Positions 33,860 to 45,059 of a stretch of 64,000 nucleotides of DNA are shown here, one piece after another. The stretch comes from Delphinapterus leucas. Its lineage: Eukaryota > Chordata > Mammalia > Artiodactyla > Monodontidae. Below the pieces are notes generated by a model. It did no database searches. It was not told the origin of the DNA and saw nothing but the letters and a program-made list of their open reading frames with translations. The stretch is taken from positions 12,235,200 through 12,299,199 of the forward strand of contig NW_022098044.1 of assembly GCF_002288925.2 (NCBI RefSeq). Direction: 5' to 3'. Position numbers and translations under genes: made by a program. Every line of letters begins with the position of its first letter. Within the stretch, counting starts at the first letter, position 1.

Positions 33860-36405
33860 TGAATATAAAGACAAGTATTTTGAAGTGCAGGGAGGGAGTG
33901 AACATAGAGAAAGGTTATTCATACCTGAGGCTCTCTCTCCTCTCAATTAAGCAAGAGATAGTCTGGTATTACAAATTGTCCCTTATATAGTTAATTTTGA
34001 GAATGGTAAACAGGTTTTACCAGGTGACTAATTTTACTCCATGGCTTGTGAAGTATTTTGATTCTAAGAGGTCACTTCATCCAGGTCCTGGAGTAGAAGG
34101 AATTTCCCTTTCTCTGGAACTAACATTTCACTCCTTTGATCCAAGCTCAGCTTGTTGTTGGGACAATAGTGATGCCAAGAGCGAAGCCCCCAAGCACATT
34201 CCTCCTCCTTTTGAGTGCAAGCCTTGCAGTATTCCTCAGGGAAGAGTCAGGAGAACCTTCAAGATTCCTTCAGGGAAGAGCCTTTGGCTTTCGTCTGAGA
34301 ATCTCAGTGTTCCATGCCCTTTTATTGCGCTTAGGTGTGGATGCCCTCCCACTGTGACTTCTCCTGGCATGATTCCCCGAGCTAACTCACATTTGGGTTA
34401 CATTCAGCTGCAGCCTCCTCCCTGAGAGCATCTGCGCACAGCTGGAAGCCGGCTTTGCACATGGGCCAGGGCAGTCTCATCATTGATTTTCCCAGCAGTA
34501 TTGAGGCAACTTAGCAGGAAAAGGTGCTGCGTACTGAAGCTGGGGATCTCAGTTCAGCACTCTTAGCCATAAAATATACAAGAGGGACGTTTCAGTTCCA
34601 AGTACATTTGCATACCCTATAGAAGCCTTTGTAGCATGTTTGTTGTTGTAAGGATATGGGAGTACTTTGAGTCAAATCATACCCCATGAAATTTAACAGC
34701 TGTATTGAAAAGTCCTGCTAGCTGGCACTTGGTAACCTTTGGTCAAGTGCCTTCCATGTGTCAAGGAAAGTGGAAGCACAGCCAGCTGATGATACAAATA
34801 CCCAAAATACCATCTTCTCACCCAACAGTAGCATTATAAGTGGTCTCTAGCATGCTTTCTTCTTGGGAACCTGATTTCTGAACACAATGCCCTCTTACCC
34901 ATACAGTTCAATTCCTGAACTATCTCCTCTTTCTGAGATAGGTTTATCCCTCTGATGGACGTTTCCAGCCACTATGTATCATTTTTAACCATAACCAGAG
35001 GGAGCATAAGTTTGGTCATTATAGGGATAATCAGTGAGACTTGTTGAGAGGGCATTCCCTGGTCTTTAATGCACAGCCCATAACCTAGTGCTGGCTTTAT
35101 GTTTATTGTAAAGTTTTCAACTCAAATGCTGAGACAAGCCATGCAGGGATTGTAAATAAGTGAAGGGACCAGGTGGAGGATAATAGGGAGTGCTGTGGCA
35201 TATGGCGAATTAGAGAACACATGCCCTGTCTAAATGGAGTGGCCACCACTTTGTTCTAGCTGATTATCATTGTGCAGAAATGCTGGCCCAACATTGACAG
35301 AACTCTTGGATTTTTAAGGGAAGCTAGAAATAGGGATATTTTAAATGTGAAATCTTCCAACATTTAGATGTTGGCAACTAATTCAAAATTTTTTTAAAAA
35401 TCATGCTAAAAGGAGACACAACCCAGAGCCACAGGTGGCCCATTGGTTAGGTTTGCAACCTCAGAATAACAGAGGCAATGATCTGAGAGCTTTAAGTAAG
35501 ATCATTTGTGGCCAGCAAGTCTAGGCATTTGGGTCTCACCCGCATGGCTCAGTGCCACAGTCTTTTTACTGAATCTGATGGCAGGAAAGAACTTAGATTG
35601 AGAGCAACAATAGCCACATCAGGAGGCAAAGGTACAGAACCACGTAACAATAGTCATAACCCGGGATCACTGGGGCTCTTTGATGACCTTCTTCCCATGA
35701 CCTTAGAGAGGTCACCACACAGGCAGCAAACGAAGCAAGCGACATTTATGAGGGACATTTTCTTTACCATAATGTACCTTTTCCTGTCACTTCTTGCCCA
35801 CATAGTGACCCAAGGGGAGAGTGCTGGGGAGAGAGCAATTCTGGGCTCCGTACTTGGCCTCCCAGGAGGATTCTCAGATTCTACACTCTTGCTCTAGGTG
35901 TGACTATGTTCTGAACAATTGCTCTTCTCTACAAATTCATGATTATCTCTCTTTCATCAGGTTTACTTTTCATCCTTCTTAAGCTGAACTCCCAGAAGTA
36001 ACATCAAAATGAAGGGGTCAATGTCTAGATAGAGTTTGGGATTCTTTACTTGGTAGGTCCTAATACACACCAAGTGGTAGGTGTGGCTGGCTAACACTTG
36101 CAGAAAATGAGGCAGCATGGGAAAGGGTTGAGCTGGGCACCTACTGGAGGAGGGCAGTGGCGGGGCATGGGGGGCACTCGGCTCTCTGGTAGGGAAGCTG
36201 TTAGTGAGGAAGGAACACTCTAGCCCTCCAGCCAGGCCTTGCAGAAGGAGCCGGAGGTAAAGCCCTGCTTCCCCTGGAGAATGTCCCCATCACTGCGGCC
36301 TTGACCTCCATTTCTGCCTCCTTTTCCGTACATTGATTTTCAACAAATGGAAGCCATATTGCAAAGCAGTTCATTATAAGGAGTTTAAGGTTATGAAAAA
36401 CTTGG
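33860..36405. other. Repeat-poor unique sequence, no exon identified
   Basis: Open frames at 33997-34425 (142 codons) and 35508-35897 (129 codons) lack splice signals and recognisable domains. I could not show either to be an exon of the gene ending at 40680. Confidence 0.35.
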
Positions 36406-36409
36406 TTCA

Positions 36410-36530
36410 ATGTTCAGTATCAGACTCTGCCACAAAGTGTACTTGGTTTTTTTTTTTAATATATATTACTGAGCCTTAGTTTTCCCACATGTAAAATAGA
36501 GTTAATAATATCAACTTTTAAAAGATATTG
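36410..36530 (+). repeat. MIR SINE, left part
   Basis: 'atcagactctgccacaaagt', 'gagccttagttttcccacat' and 'gtaaaatagagttaataata' are sense MIR. It resumes after the CHR SINE at 36665-36705 ('agcagtgcctggcaccatca'). Confidence 0.7.
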
Positions 36531-36532
36531 GA

Positions 36533-36664
36533 GGGACTTCCCTGGTGGTCCAGTGGTTAGGACTCTGCGCTTCCACTGCCAGGGCCTGGGTTCAATCCCT
36601 GATCGGGGAACTAAGATCCCGCAAGCTGCGTGGTGCAGCCAATAAAATAAAATAAAATAAAATG
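36533..36664 (+). mobile_element. CHR-2 type SINE inserted into a MIR
   Basis: 'gggacttccctggtggtcca', 'ggactctgcgcttccactgc', 'gggttcaatccctgatcggg' and 'gcaagctgcgtggtgcagcc' are followed by an (AAAAT)n tail. No clean target duplication is seen beyond TGGAG. Confidence 0.9.
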
Positions 36665-36709
36665 GAGATACTTAATTAACTGTAAGCAGTGCCTGGCACC
36701 ATCACTAAC

Positions 36710-38915
36710 TTATATAGGTCTTTGGATTCCAGGGTGATCAGTGATGCATTGGATGGTAGGGCTATTATAGCTGGGCATTGCTTGAGTCTCCCTTCTTTAG
36801 CCCATTCCTGCCCACAGCATGCTTCAAGACATTTCACATCTTCTCACCCCTTGGGGAATGGTATAGAGGGTGTGGCTAGAATGCCCCCTGACTGGGGTGG
36901 GGTACAGTGCAGGCTCCCCACCCTGACATCTATCCTGTGGACCCCTCCTGCTCTCACTCTCTCTGGACAAGGATCTCAATTGCTCTGTGCCTCTGATTCC
37001 CTATGATTAAGCCACCCATGACCTCAGTGCCAGGACTCCTGTGTATATCAACCTCCTCTTTCTCACAGCCAATGCTATGTAAATGCTAAGCGTTTCTGTG
37101 ATGTAGCAACTTTAAGAGGATGAATGAATACATTTGATGAGGGAATGTTGGGAAATAATCCAATAGGGCTCCATTTGGTATTGGTCCTTTTATCAAGGCC
37201 GTAACCCAAACCCACTTTATGGGGTTAGGGAATAAAATTACCATGTCAGATAACAAAAAGGAAGAAGCAGGGACAGAAAGGCAGGCCTTGAGAATCCAAA
37301 GTCATATGAGTGTGTAGACAAATGATGCAAGGGAAGTTCTCACTGGTGGGTGCTGGAAAGCTGGTAGCGCTAGACTTCCAAGGCCAGAGCAAGAGGGTGG
37401 GGCAGGGATGAAACCCCAGAGAGGGTGAGATGATTAGGATTTACAAGATTGTCAGAAAAACAGAAAGGTGTGAAGGTCTAGGCCATCCTTTGTGTTGCAT
37501 GGCCATAGAAGGCAGCCCTTCTCTTGATGCAGTGAATATTAAAGAACTTGCCCTTGAAGATTTAACCGGCTTTTGGCCCAATGGGATTGGCTCCGAAAGC
37601 TTTCATCCAATTCTCTGGGTGCTTAGCACCCCCTAGCCTCTTCCTTCACAGCTTCCCTCCCTTCCCAAAACGATCCCAGAGTCTCTGGCTTGCTTCTTAG
37701 GAAACATACACCTAGACAGTCCCTGAAGACCAGGCTCTGTTCTGAATTACAGAGGGCCTACGAGTAGCTTTGTGCTGGATGACTCTGGGGACAGCTGTTG
37801 ACAGATGGAGGAAAAGGTTAGACGTGAGGATCCATGGGCCACTGGGGGGCGAGGCTTTCTTCAGAAGTATATTTGCTCCTCTTTGGCCTTTCCTCCAGCC
37901 ATCTCTCCCTTTCCCAGTCCATGTCCATGGTGGTCCCTGTCCCCCCTGCCTTCCCCCAAGCATATGCCTTTTCCTTCCTGCTCCGGGGTTGCTCTGAGTG
38001 AAAGGGGGAAGAATGGAGGATTTTGGAGCGGTGCCCCTTATGCTATAAGGCTTCAGCATTTAGAATCTTGGAAAGGCTTCACCTGGGAAAGAGTTCCAGA
38101 GAAAACAAACTTCAGATCCATGCTCGTATGGGAAAAGGCTCATGTTCATGGAGGTGGCTTCAGGGACCTTGGCAGAGGCTTGGCCCTGGCTTTTAATGGA
38201 TCCAACGTGGAGCCTTCCAGGGCCCACGATGCTGCATGACCTTCAAGGGAGATTTCACTCACAAGCTATGATACCTCTTTCATAGGACTTAGAGTTGTCA
38301 GGTCTCTAGGGAACCACCAGCTTTTGTCGTTCTGTTTATGCCCTAACTGAGGCAAGAACGATTTCAAGGGGCCAAACACCCCATCTCTTCTCCTCTTCAT
38401 TCCCCCTTGTCATGTTGTTCCCTCTTGGAGAGTAGCTGAATTTCTTTTCTAGGAGAGAAGGGACCAAAAAGGTATTCTCAAGACCTGTGGGATCATCAGC
38501 TCAGTTCATAGGAATCATCCTTCCAGCCCCAGAAATGGCATTGACAAAAGCAGTGATGGGCACAAGTTCAGGATTCCCCTGGGCCAAGAAGAGGGATGGG
38601 GGGGTAAGCATGGTAGGGAAAGGTTAGACAGAGTTTATGGTGATCCCCTCATGCAGTTCCTTAATGCCACTGTGTGATACTCAGGGGACCATGTATCTAG
38701 ATTTTATGCCTAAAATAAAGCAGGTGCCCCTACAGGTAAAGCAGTGTGAGTACAGGTGCTGGGAACACCTGGATTTCTGTTTCTGGCCTTGTGCACTTAA
38801 GAAAAGTACTTCCCCATGTCTTTGCACATGGGATTCAATACTGACCATTAATTCCCCCATGTCTGCCTCTTCTGCCAGGGGTCTTTTCAAACATAGACAA
38901 TCATGGGATACTAAA
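36710..38915. other. Repeat-poor unique sequence, no exon identified
   Basis: Moderately GC-rich, with overlapping open frames on both strands near 37712-38239. No supported splice pair. Confidence 0.35.
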
Positions 38916-38919
38916 CTTG

Positions 38920-39015
38920 AAGGACAATAGAGATCATCTAGTCCCATCAACTCACTATATATATGAGGAACCTGAGGTCCAGAGTGGGGAAGTGTCTTAC
39001 CCAAGGTCACATGGT
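38920..39015 (-). repeat. MIR-family fragment, antisense
   Basis: 'catctagtcccatcaactca', 'gaggaacctgaggtccagag' and 'cccaaggtcacatggtgag' match an ancient MIR/MIR3 type. Confidence 0.65.
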
Positions 39016-39019
39016 GAGT

Positions 39020-40500
39020 TACCTCCTTTGACGTCTTTGTATGCAGTACAGACCCCCTGTCCCCCTCACCAATTTTAATTCTTAAGATCTTAAGACCTCA
39101 TGAGTTTCTGTAGGTCCCAGAGGACTCAGGGATGACTAGATGCCTAGTATGGGATTGGTACTAAAATCCCTTAGGTGAGGGAAATATTCCAGGCCAGGAT
39201 ACTTCACAGGGCCTAGGTGAGGCATCTGGGAGTAGTGAGAGAGGGACCATTGCCTGGAGAGAAACAATGGAGTCACAGACCCTCTAGGCCAATGGCCTGC
39301 CTTCCCTCTGCCTCAGACCCAAGAGAGCCCTTGTCCTGGGTTAGCATAGTGATGCTAGCACAGAAACATCTCATGTTGAAACCAAGTCTCCCTCTAAACA
39401 TGACCTCATCAGTGAGGAACTTTCCTCCATCTCCACAATCTAACCCCACTCCCTGCAGAAGGAGGGCACCCAACATCCAAGATGACTCAACTCTGTTTTG
39501 ATCGTAATATGCCCTCAGAATGAGGAGGGGAAAGTCTCAGTGCTACCAACTCGATCTCTCCCCATCATAGCCTCAACGTCTAGCTGCCATTACACTCTTC
39601 ACATACCTGCACACAGCTTTCCTAAAAAGGTTGGCTTACTCCTATCTTGTCTGCACACGCACGTAAACACCCACGCACTCGTTACATTATTTTATAGACA
39701 TTATTTTAATCCGGGGTTGACTGAAAAACCTCCTTCTGGAGATTTGATCAGGAACACCCACGTCTCTGGACATCCTAATTCCGTCCATGGCAGGGTGGGG
39801 CCAGAGAGGAGCTGAGCTAGCATGGAAGTCCTCCTTGCTTGAGGCTGCCCATGGCTTGATGGCCACCAATGCTACTCCTTCAGGGTATTCCATCCCCTAT
39901 GAGACTTGGAATTATGGGAAGGCTGAGAGATCAGCCATCATTGCACTGACTGGGTGAAATGAGAGGAAAAAGTGAAGGAGAAGGAGTTTATAGTCTTGGA
40001 AGTACAGTGCCCCCAACCTGGTGCAATCAAAGGTGGTTCACATTATCCCAGCTCCTAGGGTTAGAAATGGCCCTCAGGTATCCCTTAAGAATGTAAGGTC
40101 TGGAGAGCATTTTCCTCCCACCCCTTTGCCCCCCAGGGACCCTAGCGATTATGCCCTGTTCCCACCTCCCTCTCAAGCTCATCATCAGGGCCTCCTCCTA
40201 CTTAGATGAGGCTGCCCCTCCCCTCCTCTTCCAGGACAATCCAAGGCCAAGCCCCCAAATGTTTTGCTCACGTCCCTTCCTCGGTTCAGTGGAGGCTGCA
40301 GCAAAAGTGGAGTGTTTCCAGTTTCTCTGACCATGCTTGGTTTTAAGTTAATCCCCTCCTCCTATCCTTCCCTTTTGCTGAGAATTCATTTGGCTGTTCC
40401 CAATATATCTGTATCCGTGTCCCGTATCTCTAGTTCTTCCCCTTACCTTTCAAGCTCCCTCTCTGTTTCCCCTTCTAGTTTTGATCTTCTTTGGGGGTTT
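39020..40500. other. Unique sequence upstream of the terminal exon, probably intron
   Basis: No repeat is recognised. 39500-39780 is CpG-containing non-repeat sequence. Confidence 0.35.
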
Positions 40501-40568
40501 TGGTTTTTACTTTATTTTGCTTTTTTCTGTTTTTCTGTTTTTTTGTTTTTGTTTTTTATAGGTTTCAG
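40500..40568 (+). promoter_or_regulatory. Polypyrimidine tract and splice acceptor
   Basis: A stretch of nearly 60 T/C-rich bases, broken by few purines, ends in AG at 40561 and CAG at 40568. This is a strong acceptor context and the main support for the exon call. Confidence 0.5.
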
Positions 40569-40680
40569 AGAAATTATGTTGAATCCAATAAGCCTTCCCG
40601 GACATTCCAAGCCTCTTAACCATGGCATCTATGTTGAGGATGTCAATGTTTATTTCAGCAAAGGACGTCATGGCTTTTAA
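40569..40680 (+). CDS. Putative last coding exon, C-terminus of an unrecognised protein
   Basis: I do not recognise this protein. The frame runs ...EIMLNPISLPGHSK, then ...GIYVEDVNVY and ends ...YFSKGRHGF before TAA at 40678-40680. It has the mixed polar and aromatic composition of a real C-terminal tail, with no simple-sequence bias and no hydrophobic span. Upstream, 40500-40559 is a long T/C-rich tract ending in two candidate acceptors: AG at 40560-40561 (exon from 40562, phase 1) and CAG at 40566-40568 (exon from 40569, phase 2). I chose the CAG. The ATG at 40576 is in frame but is probably internal. A repeat-poor stretch with two poly(A) signals follows, as expected of a terminal exon. 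The charged tail would suit the cytoplasmic end of a membrane protein, but that is inference. I found no other exon of this gene. The open frame continuing upstream to 40264 looks like chance. The whole exon could still be a false positive. Confidence 0.55.
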
Positions 40681-40947
40681 AAACTCCTTTTAAGCCTCCC
40701 TGTTTTGATGTCACCTTGGTAGGCTGGGCCCTCTGAGAGGTTGGAAGCTCTAGGCATTGTTCTGTTTGGATCCGGGGATGCTAAGTAGAAACTACACGAG
40801 CCGCCGGTGCCCCTGCATCCTTTATCACCACCAAGACGGGTGTTTGCCCCCATCCGCCACTGGCAGGGTTGCCCTTTCCCTCCAATCATCACTGTGCTCC
40901 TTTTTTTTCTGGCCTCCAAGGCAGCTCCTGCCATCATCTTAAGAGCC

Positions 40948-40953
40948 AATAAA
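40948..40953 (+). other. Proximal poly(A) signal AATAAA
   Basis: A canonical AATAAA lies about 270 bases after the stop codon, followed by an A-rich stretch and then 'cctgtgcacc'. It would give a short 3' UTR isoform. A chance hexamer is possible. Confidence 0.35.
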
Positions 40954-42650
40954 GAGAATTAAAAACCTGTGCACCAGGAGCCATCTCTTAAATACACTAG
41001 CCATTCTCTTGCTTTCCACAAACAACCCAACCACCACGAGAAAGCCTGATGAAGTCCAGCCGTGCTCCGGCCTCACTTTCCCCGCTTGGAAGCGTGGGGT
41101 CTCCCTGGCTCTCCCTAGGATACCAGGCCATCCTCTTAGTGACCTCGTCGCCCTGCAGCCTCCCGTGGGGAAGAACATCTAAGCAGAGGTGGAGACGGCG
41201 CGGTGAGAGGAGAGGGAGCCAGGCCCAAGTATTGGCACCAGATTAGGTCTCAGAGGAAAGAATGGAAACCAATCGTTTTCTATATATATATGTTTTTTTT
41301 TTTTTTTTTGGTGGAGAAAACCATACCTTTTTTTTGGACACACTTTCCCCCTACTTCCTCTTCTCTCTGGAACGGCTCACAGTGAGTGGTATTAGAAAAC
41401 TCCTTGGAGAAGAGAATTTCTCCAGGGCTCCTTCTTGGCCTCTAGATCTGCAGTTCCGACAAGCTTTGGCTGCAGGAGGTCTTGCCCGTGAATTGGGCAT
41501 CCTGCTAGGACCACAAGGGACCAAGGGAATCAGGGACCAAGGCCCTTCCTGCTGTTCCATGATCCCGGGATTGGCTCTCTTCCCCCACTTTTACTTATTC
41601 TTGACTCTGAGAACTTTTGGCACCCAATGGAATCACCATTTCAAGGCCAAGATGAACTGAAGGGGAAGAGAAGTAAAAATTGGCCTCCTCCAGCCCCTCT
41701 CATGGCTCCAATGGAAGTGTCATCCTGTTCTCTGGTCAATATATGTGTTTACTTTGCTTGCTTTGACTCATGCCTTACTCCATGGCCACCCTCTCCCAAA
41801 GAGGGAGGTTTGTTTCCCCCATTTTCAATTTGATCCACTGGGGAGAGGGAAAGGGATGCTTTTCCCCCTGCTTCAATAGGAAAGGTACAGTTGTAGGGCC
41901 TGAACCTCTCCCAGATTTGCTGCCATGTTGGCTGCGTGGACTTCGGGCTTGGCCTAGTTCCCCCCAACCCACCCATGGTGCCTCCGTTGTAGGGGGTCAG
42001 TGCAGGCTGCCCCCTTGAGGGTGGAGCATGGAAGAGGGGGCCAACCATGGGGAGATCGTAGGGCAAAATGGTGGTGGTTTTAATCCACTGAGTTTTGGAG
42101 TGATGATGCACAGTAATAGATAACAGATTCTCTGCCCTGGGGGTTAGGATTCCCACTTAAGGTTTTAGGTCCTGAGTCCTGTGGATGGTGGTTCTTCACG
42201 TCGGGTTCCCAGCCTGATTCTGCAGACATCTCCATGGGCTTTAAAAATGCACAGCTTTCCAAGTTCTTGCCTAGTATCTGGGGTGGCCTCCCGGGCGCCT
42301 GAATGTTCAGAGTATCACACGGGGATTCAGCTTCTCTCCAGGGCCTAGAAGTGTGTTTATTTAGCCCCTCCCAGCTCCCCGCCATCCTGCTCCCCATTGC
42401 TTCATGTCTGGCTATTCCCCATTGTGTCCTGCCAACCCTTTGGGCCAGGGCCCCCTCCTGAGTGTGGCTTTAAGGAGTAAGCTTGAGGATGATGTTTTTT
42501 AATTATTGTAAATCATTACCTCATTTCCAGCCTCCCAGGCTCCATCCATCCCAGCATCTTTTATTCTGCCATTTTCTTCACCTTGTGCTATGACCATGGG
42601 GCGTTGTGTTTCCGCAGAGACATATAGGAGTGTTCAGTGTATAGTTTCTT

Positions 42651-42656
42651 AATAAA
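42651..42656 (+). other. Distal poly(A) signal AATAAA
   Basis: A canonical AATAAA sits in 'cttaataaacactttatt', preceded by T-rich sequence. MIR and unique sequence resume beyond it. It is the most likely end of the long transcript. Confidence 0.5.
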
Positions 42657-42884
42657 CACTTTATTTTCTAATGAAATGACTGGATCAGACCTCTTATTTG
42701 GCAATTTTGCAAAGAATATTAAAGATACATAGAAATTTCAGGCTACCCTGTTTTTTAATTCCCCCCAATTTTACTAGTACTCTTTTAAAGAAGTTTCTTA
42801 GCCAAGTCCTGTTTGCAAAGGATTTTACAATCTGTTCCATTGGTTGCTTTCACTGAGACCCCTCCAGATACAGACTGAGTCCAT

Positions 42885-43015
42885 ACAGTGAAGGGTTTCC
42901 TCATCTTACTGAGAAAGAATTAGAGGCACAGAGAGTTGAATGGTTCGCTCAGGGTCACACAAGCACAAGAGACAGAAGCCAGGTTCAAACCTGACTCTTT
43001 CAGCTACAACTCAAG
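42885..43015 (-). repeat. MIR SINE, antisense
   Basis: 'ttagaggcacagagagttga', 'ctcagggtcacacaagcaca' and 'ggttcaaacctgactctttc' are in antisense MIR order. Confidence 0.75.
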
Positions 43016-43019
43016 TTAC

Positions 43020-44930
43020 TGAGACCCTCGTCTCCTCGGTGGCTGGGGACTCTTTTATTGTCCGTACAGCCAAGGCTTATGGAGATACTTTCTTCAGAGC
43101 TGATGCGTAAGGGGGTCTGGGAGTGGGGTTGAAGGATCCTTTATCTTTGGTGCACCAGTAAGCCAGTGTAATTTTTCCCTTGGTTGCAGTGGTTTTATAT
43201 CTCCCTTATGGATCTTGGGGAAGTGACTTTGCCCAGAGGAAGATGGGGTTTTGGGCTTGTAGGCCAACATGCCAATCATCCAGAGACCACTCCCTGCCCC
43301 CCCACAGACACATACACACTAAGGTAGGCCAAACTCTCATGTCAGGTCTCATGTGGGCTGCCAGAAAAGGAGAGGCAGAAGGGTCCTGGGGTCCTACTGA
43401 GGCTAAAATGCTTAGATGAGCTGGCTGTATCTGTCTGCCCTTGGTTCCTGGGCCCTGACCCAGCTAGAAGGGTCAAAATGCCTTCTGTAACTTACAATAT
43501 CTTCCTTTTAGGAGGAAGGGACTTTGTATGTAGGAGATTTGGAACAAGAGAGGAGGTCGGGGGTTGGGAGGATTTTGACCCTTCCCTTGGTCTCAGTAGG
43601 CTTTTTGGGGGCTTCTTACTTAGGAAATAAAGATGAGGCATGCGGAAGTAAGGTGGGTGAGCTCAAGGTGGAAGTCCAACAGGGATTGATTTGGCTAGGT
43701 TGGTGCTTTTTCTACTTACCCTTACTCAATCTCTTATTTAAGTCTAGCTTGGTTTGAGCCCTCACCTCACCTCATCCCCAATGGAAGCTCCTTTTCTATA
43801 GAGTGGCCTGGGTAGGGGGTTGCCCAGCTCCGCATTCTCCTGTTCTCAAGGGTTCCAGGATTGGACCAGGGATGCCCCAAGGGTTGAGAGTGCCTTTGGG
43901 ACCTTCAGGCTGCATGGATTCTAGGGAGAATTTCATTATTAATAAGTAGAGATATTTAAGGTTTTTTTTTTTATCAGGATGCGTAGAGCCTGCCAATGCT
44001 TGGGAGAAAAGATGATGAATAGAAACGGCCCCTGGGAAGATGGGAAAGAAAAGCGCCCATCCTCAGGAGGAAGGCTCAGCCACATGGAGGGAGAGCTCTC
44101 CTGGCGCAGCAGGAGGAAGAGGAAAAGATGAGGGTTTAGAGGTTTGGGGCAGGCAAGGGAATGAGAGAGCTCTTGTCTGGTGGCTTCTGTTTTGCCTATC
44201 AAGTGTAAGGCAAGGCCTTGTGCTACAAGTGAGAGCATCTAAGAGCGCTGAGAAGGTCTAAAGCAGCAGAAGAGACCGTGGCAGATGGCAGGGAAGCATG
44301 AAAAAGTTGCCGGGAGGAATGAGGACTGGCTGAGACTGGGGAGCTGTTCTGAGTGTCCAGGATTCTGTTCCCCATGCTTTCCTGCTGGGCTTTGAAGTCC
44401 CATGGCATCTACCCCAACGTTAGAGGCTCTGGGCCAGTCAGCGCTGGCACAGGGGAGGCGTGGAGAGAGGAACTCAGCCCACCAAGGATGCTGGGTTGGA
44501 CAGGCTTCAGGCAGGGAGGCTCAGGGGACCAACAAGACCCGTAGCTCTGTGTTTGGAATCTCACCCACAGGATTTCACAGTGGCTTTCTCAGACTTGAGG
44601 TTACGTTTTGGTCCTAGGGGATTTCGTGGCAAAGCTTCAATCCATGAAACCGGTGTGCCTGCCATGTGCTGTCTGGATCTTCATTCTGGAAGGAGTGATT
44701 GAGGGGCCCTGGTTCTGAACCCTGTTCCCTGAAGCTCAGAGGGTGGGGAGCTCACTGTTCCCTTAAGAAGCTGTAGACAGTGGTCAGCTCAGTTGTAGGG
44801 CCTTCCAGGGACATGCTCTGGAGAGGACCTGAGTCTTTCACTAGGGCTGTGTGGACAGATCCCGGAACTGGTTGCCAAGCTCCAAAGAATGGGCTTTCCT
44901 GGGGAGCCTTAGTAACGATCATTATGGCGA
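43020..44930. other. Unique sequence downstream of the gene end
   Basis: No repeat or exon is recognised. Three overlapping + frames near 44353-44702 reflect GC-rich composition. Confidence 0.35.
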
Positions 44931-44934
44931 ACTT

Positions 44935-45055
44935 ATGAAGCGCCTATTCAGAGCCAGGCACATTTGACCCATGAGGACGCTGAAGCTCAGAAAGGGTTAG
45001 TAATCACTAGGCCAGGTTTTCACAGCTGTGAGTGGCAGAGCCGGGACTGACACGG
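44935..45055 (-). repeat. MIR fragment, antisense
   Basis: 'ggacgctgaagctcagaaag' and 'gtgagtggcagagccgggac' are the antisense MIR core. Confidence 0.7.
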
Positions 45056-45059
45056 GGTC

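Larger units (their letters stand above)
40681..42675 (+). other. Probable 3' UTR of the terminal exon
   Basis: This stretch of about 2 kb follows the TAA directly. I see no SINE, LINE or hAT element in it, unlike most of the window. A poly(T) run with a short TA tract lies at 41281-41310. Reading frames here are short and overlap on both strands. It ends just past the AATAAA at 42651. The assignment depends on the exon call being right. Confidence 0.45.

Noticed and set aside
33997..34425. 142-codon + frame
   Set aside because: No splice sites fit its ends, and a second frame is open over the same bases. The proline- and cysteine-rich peptide is not recognised.
40264..40561. Upstream part of the 138-codon frame that includes the terminal exon
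   Set aside because: It runs through the polypyrimidine tract and gives strings of S, F and L, as expected of intron sequence. Only the part after the acceptor looks coding.
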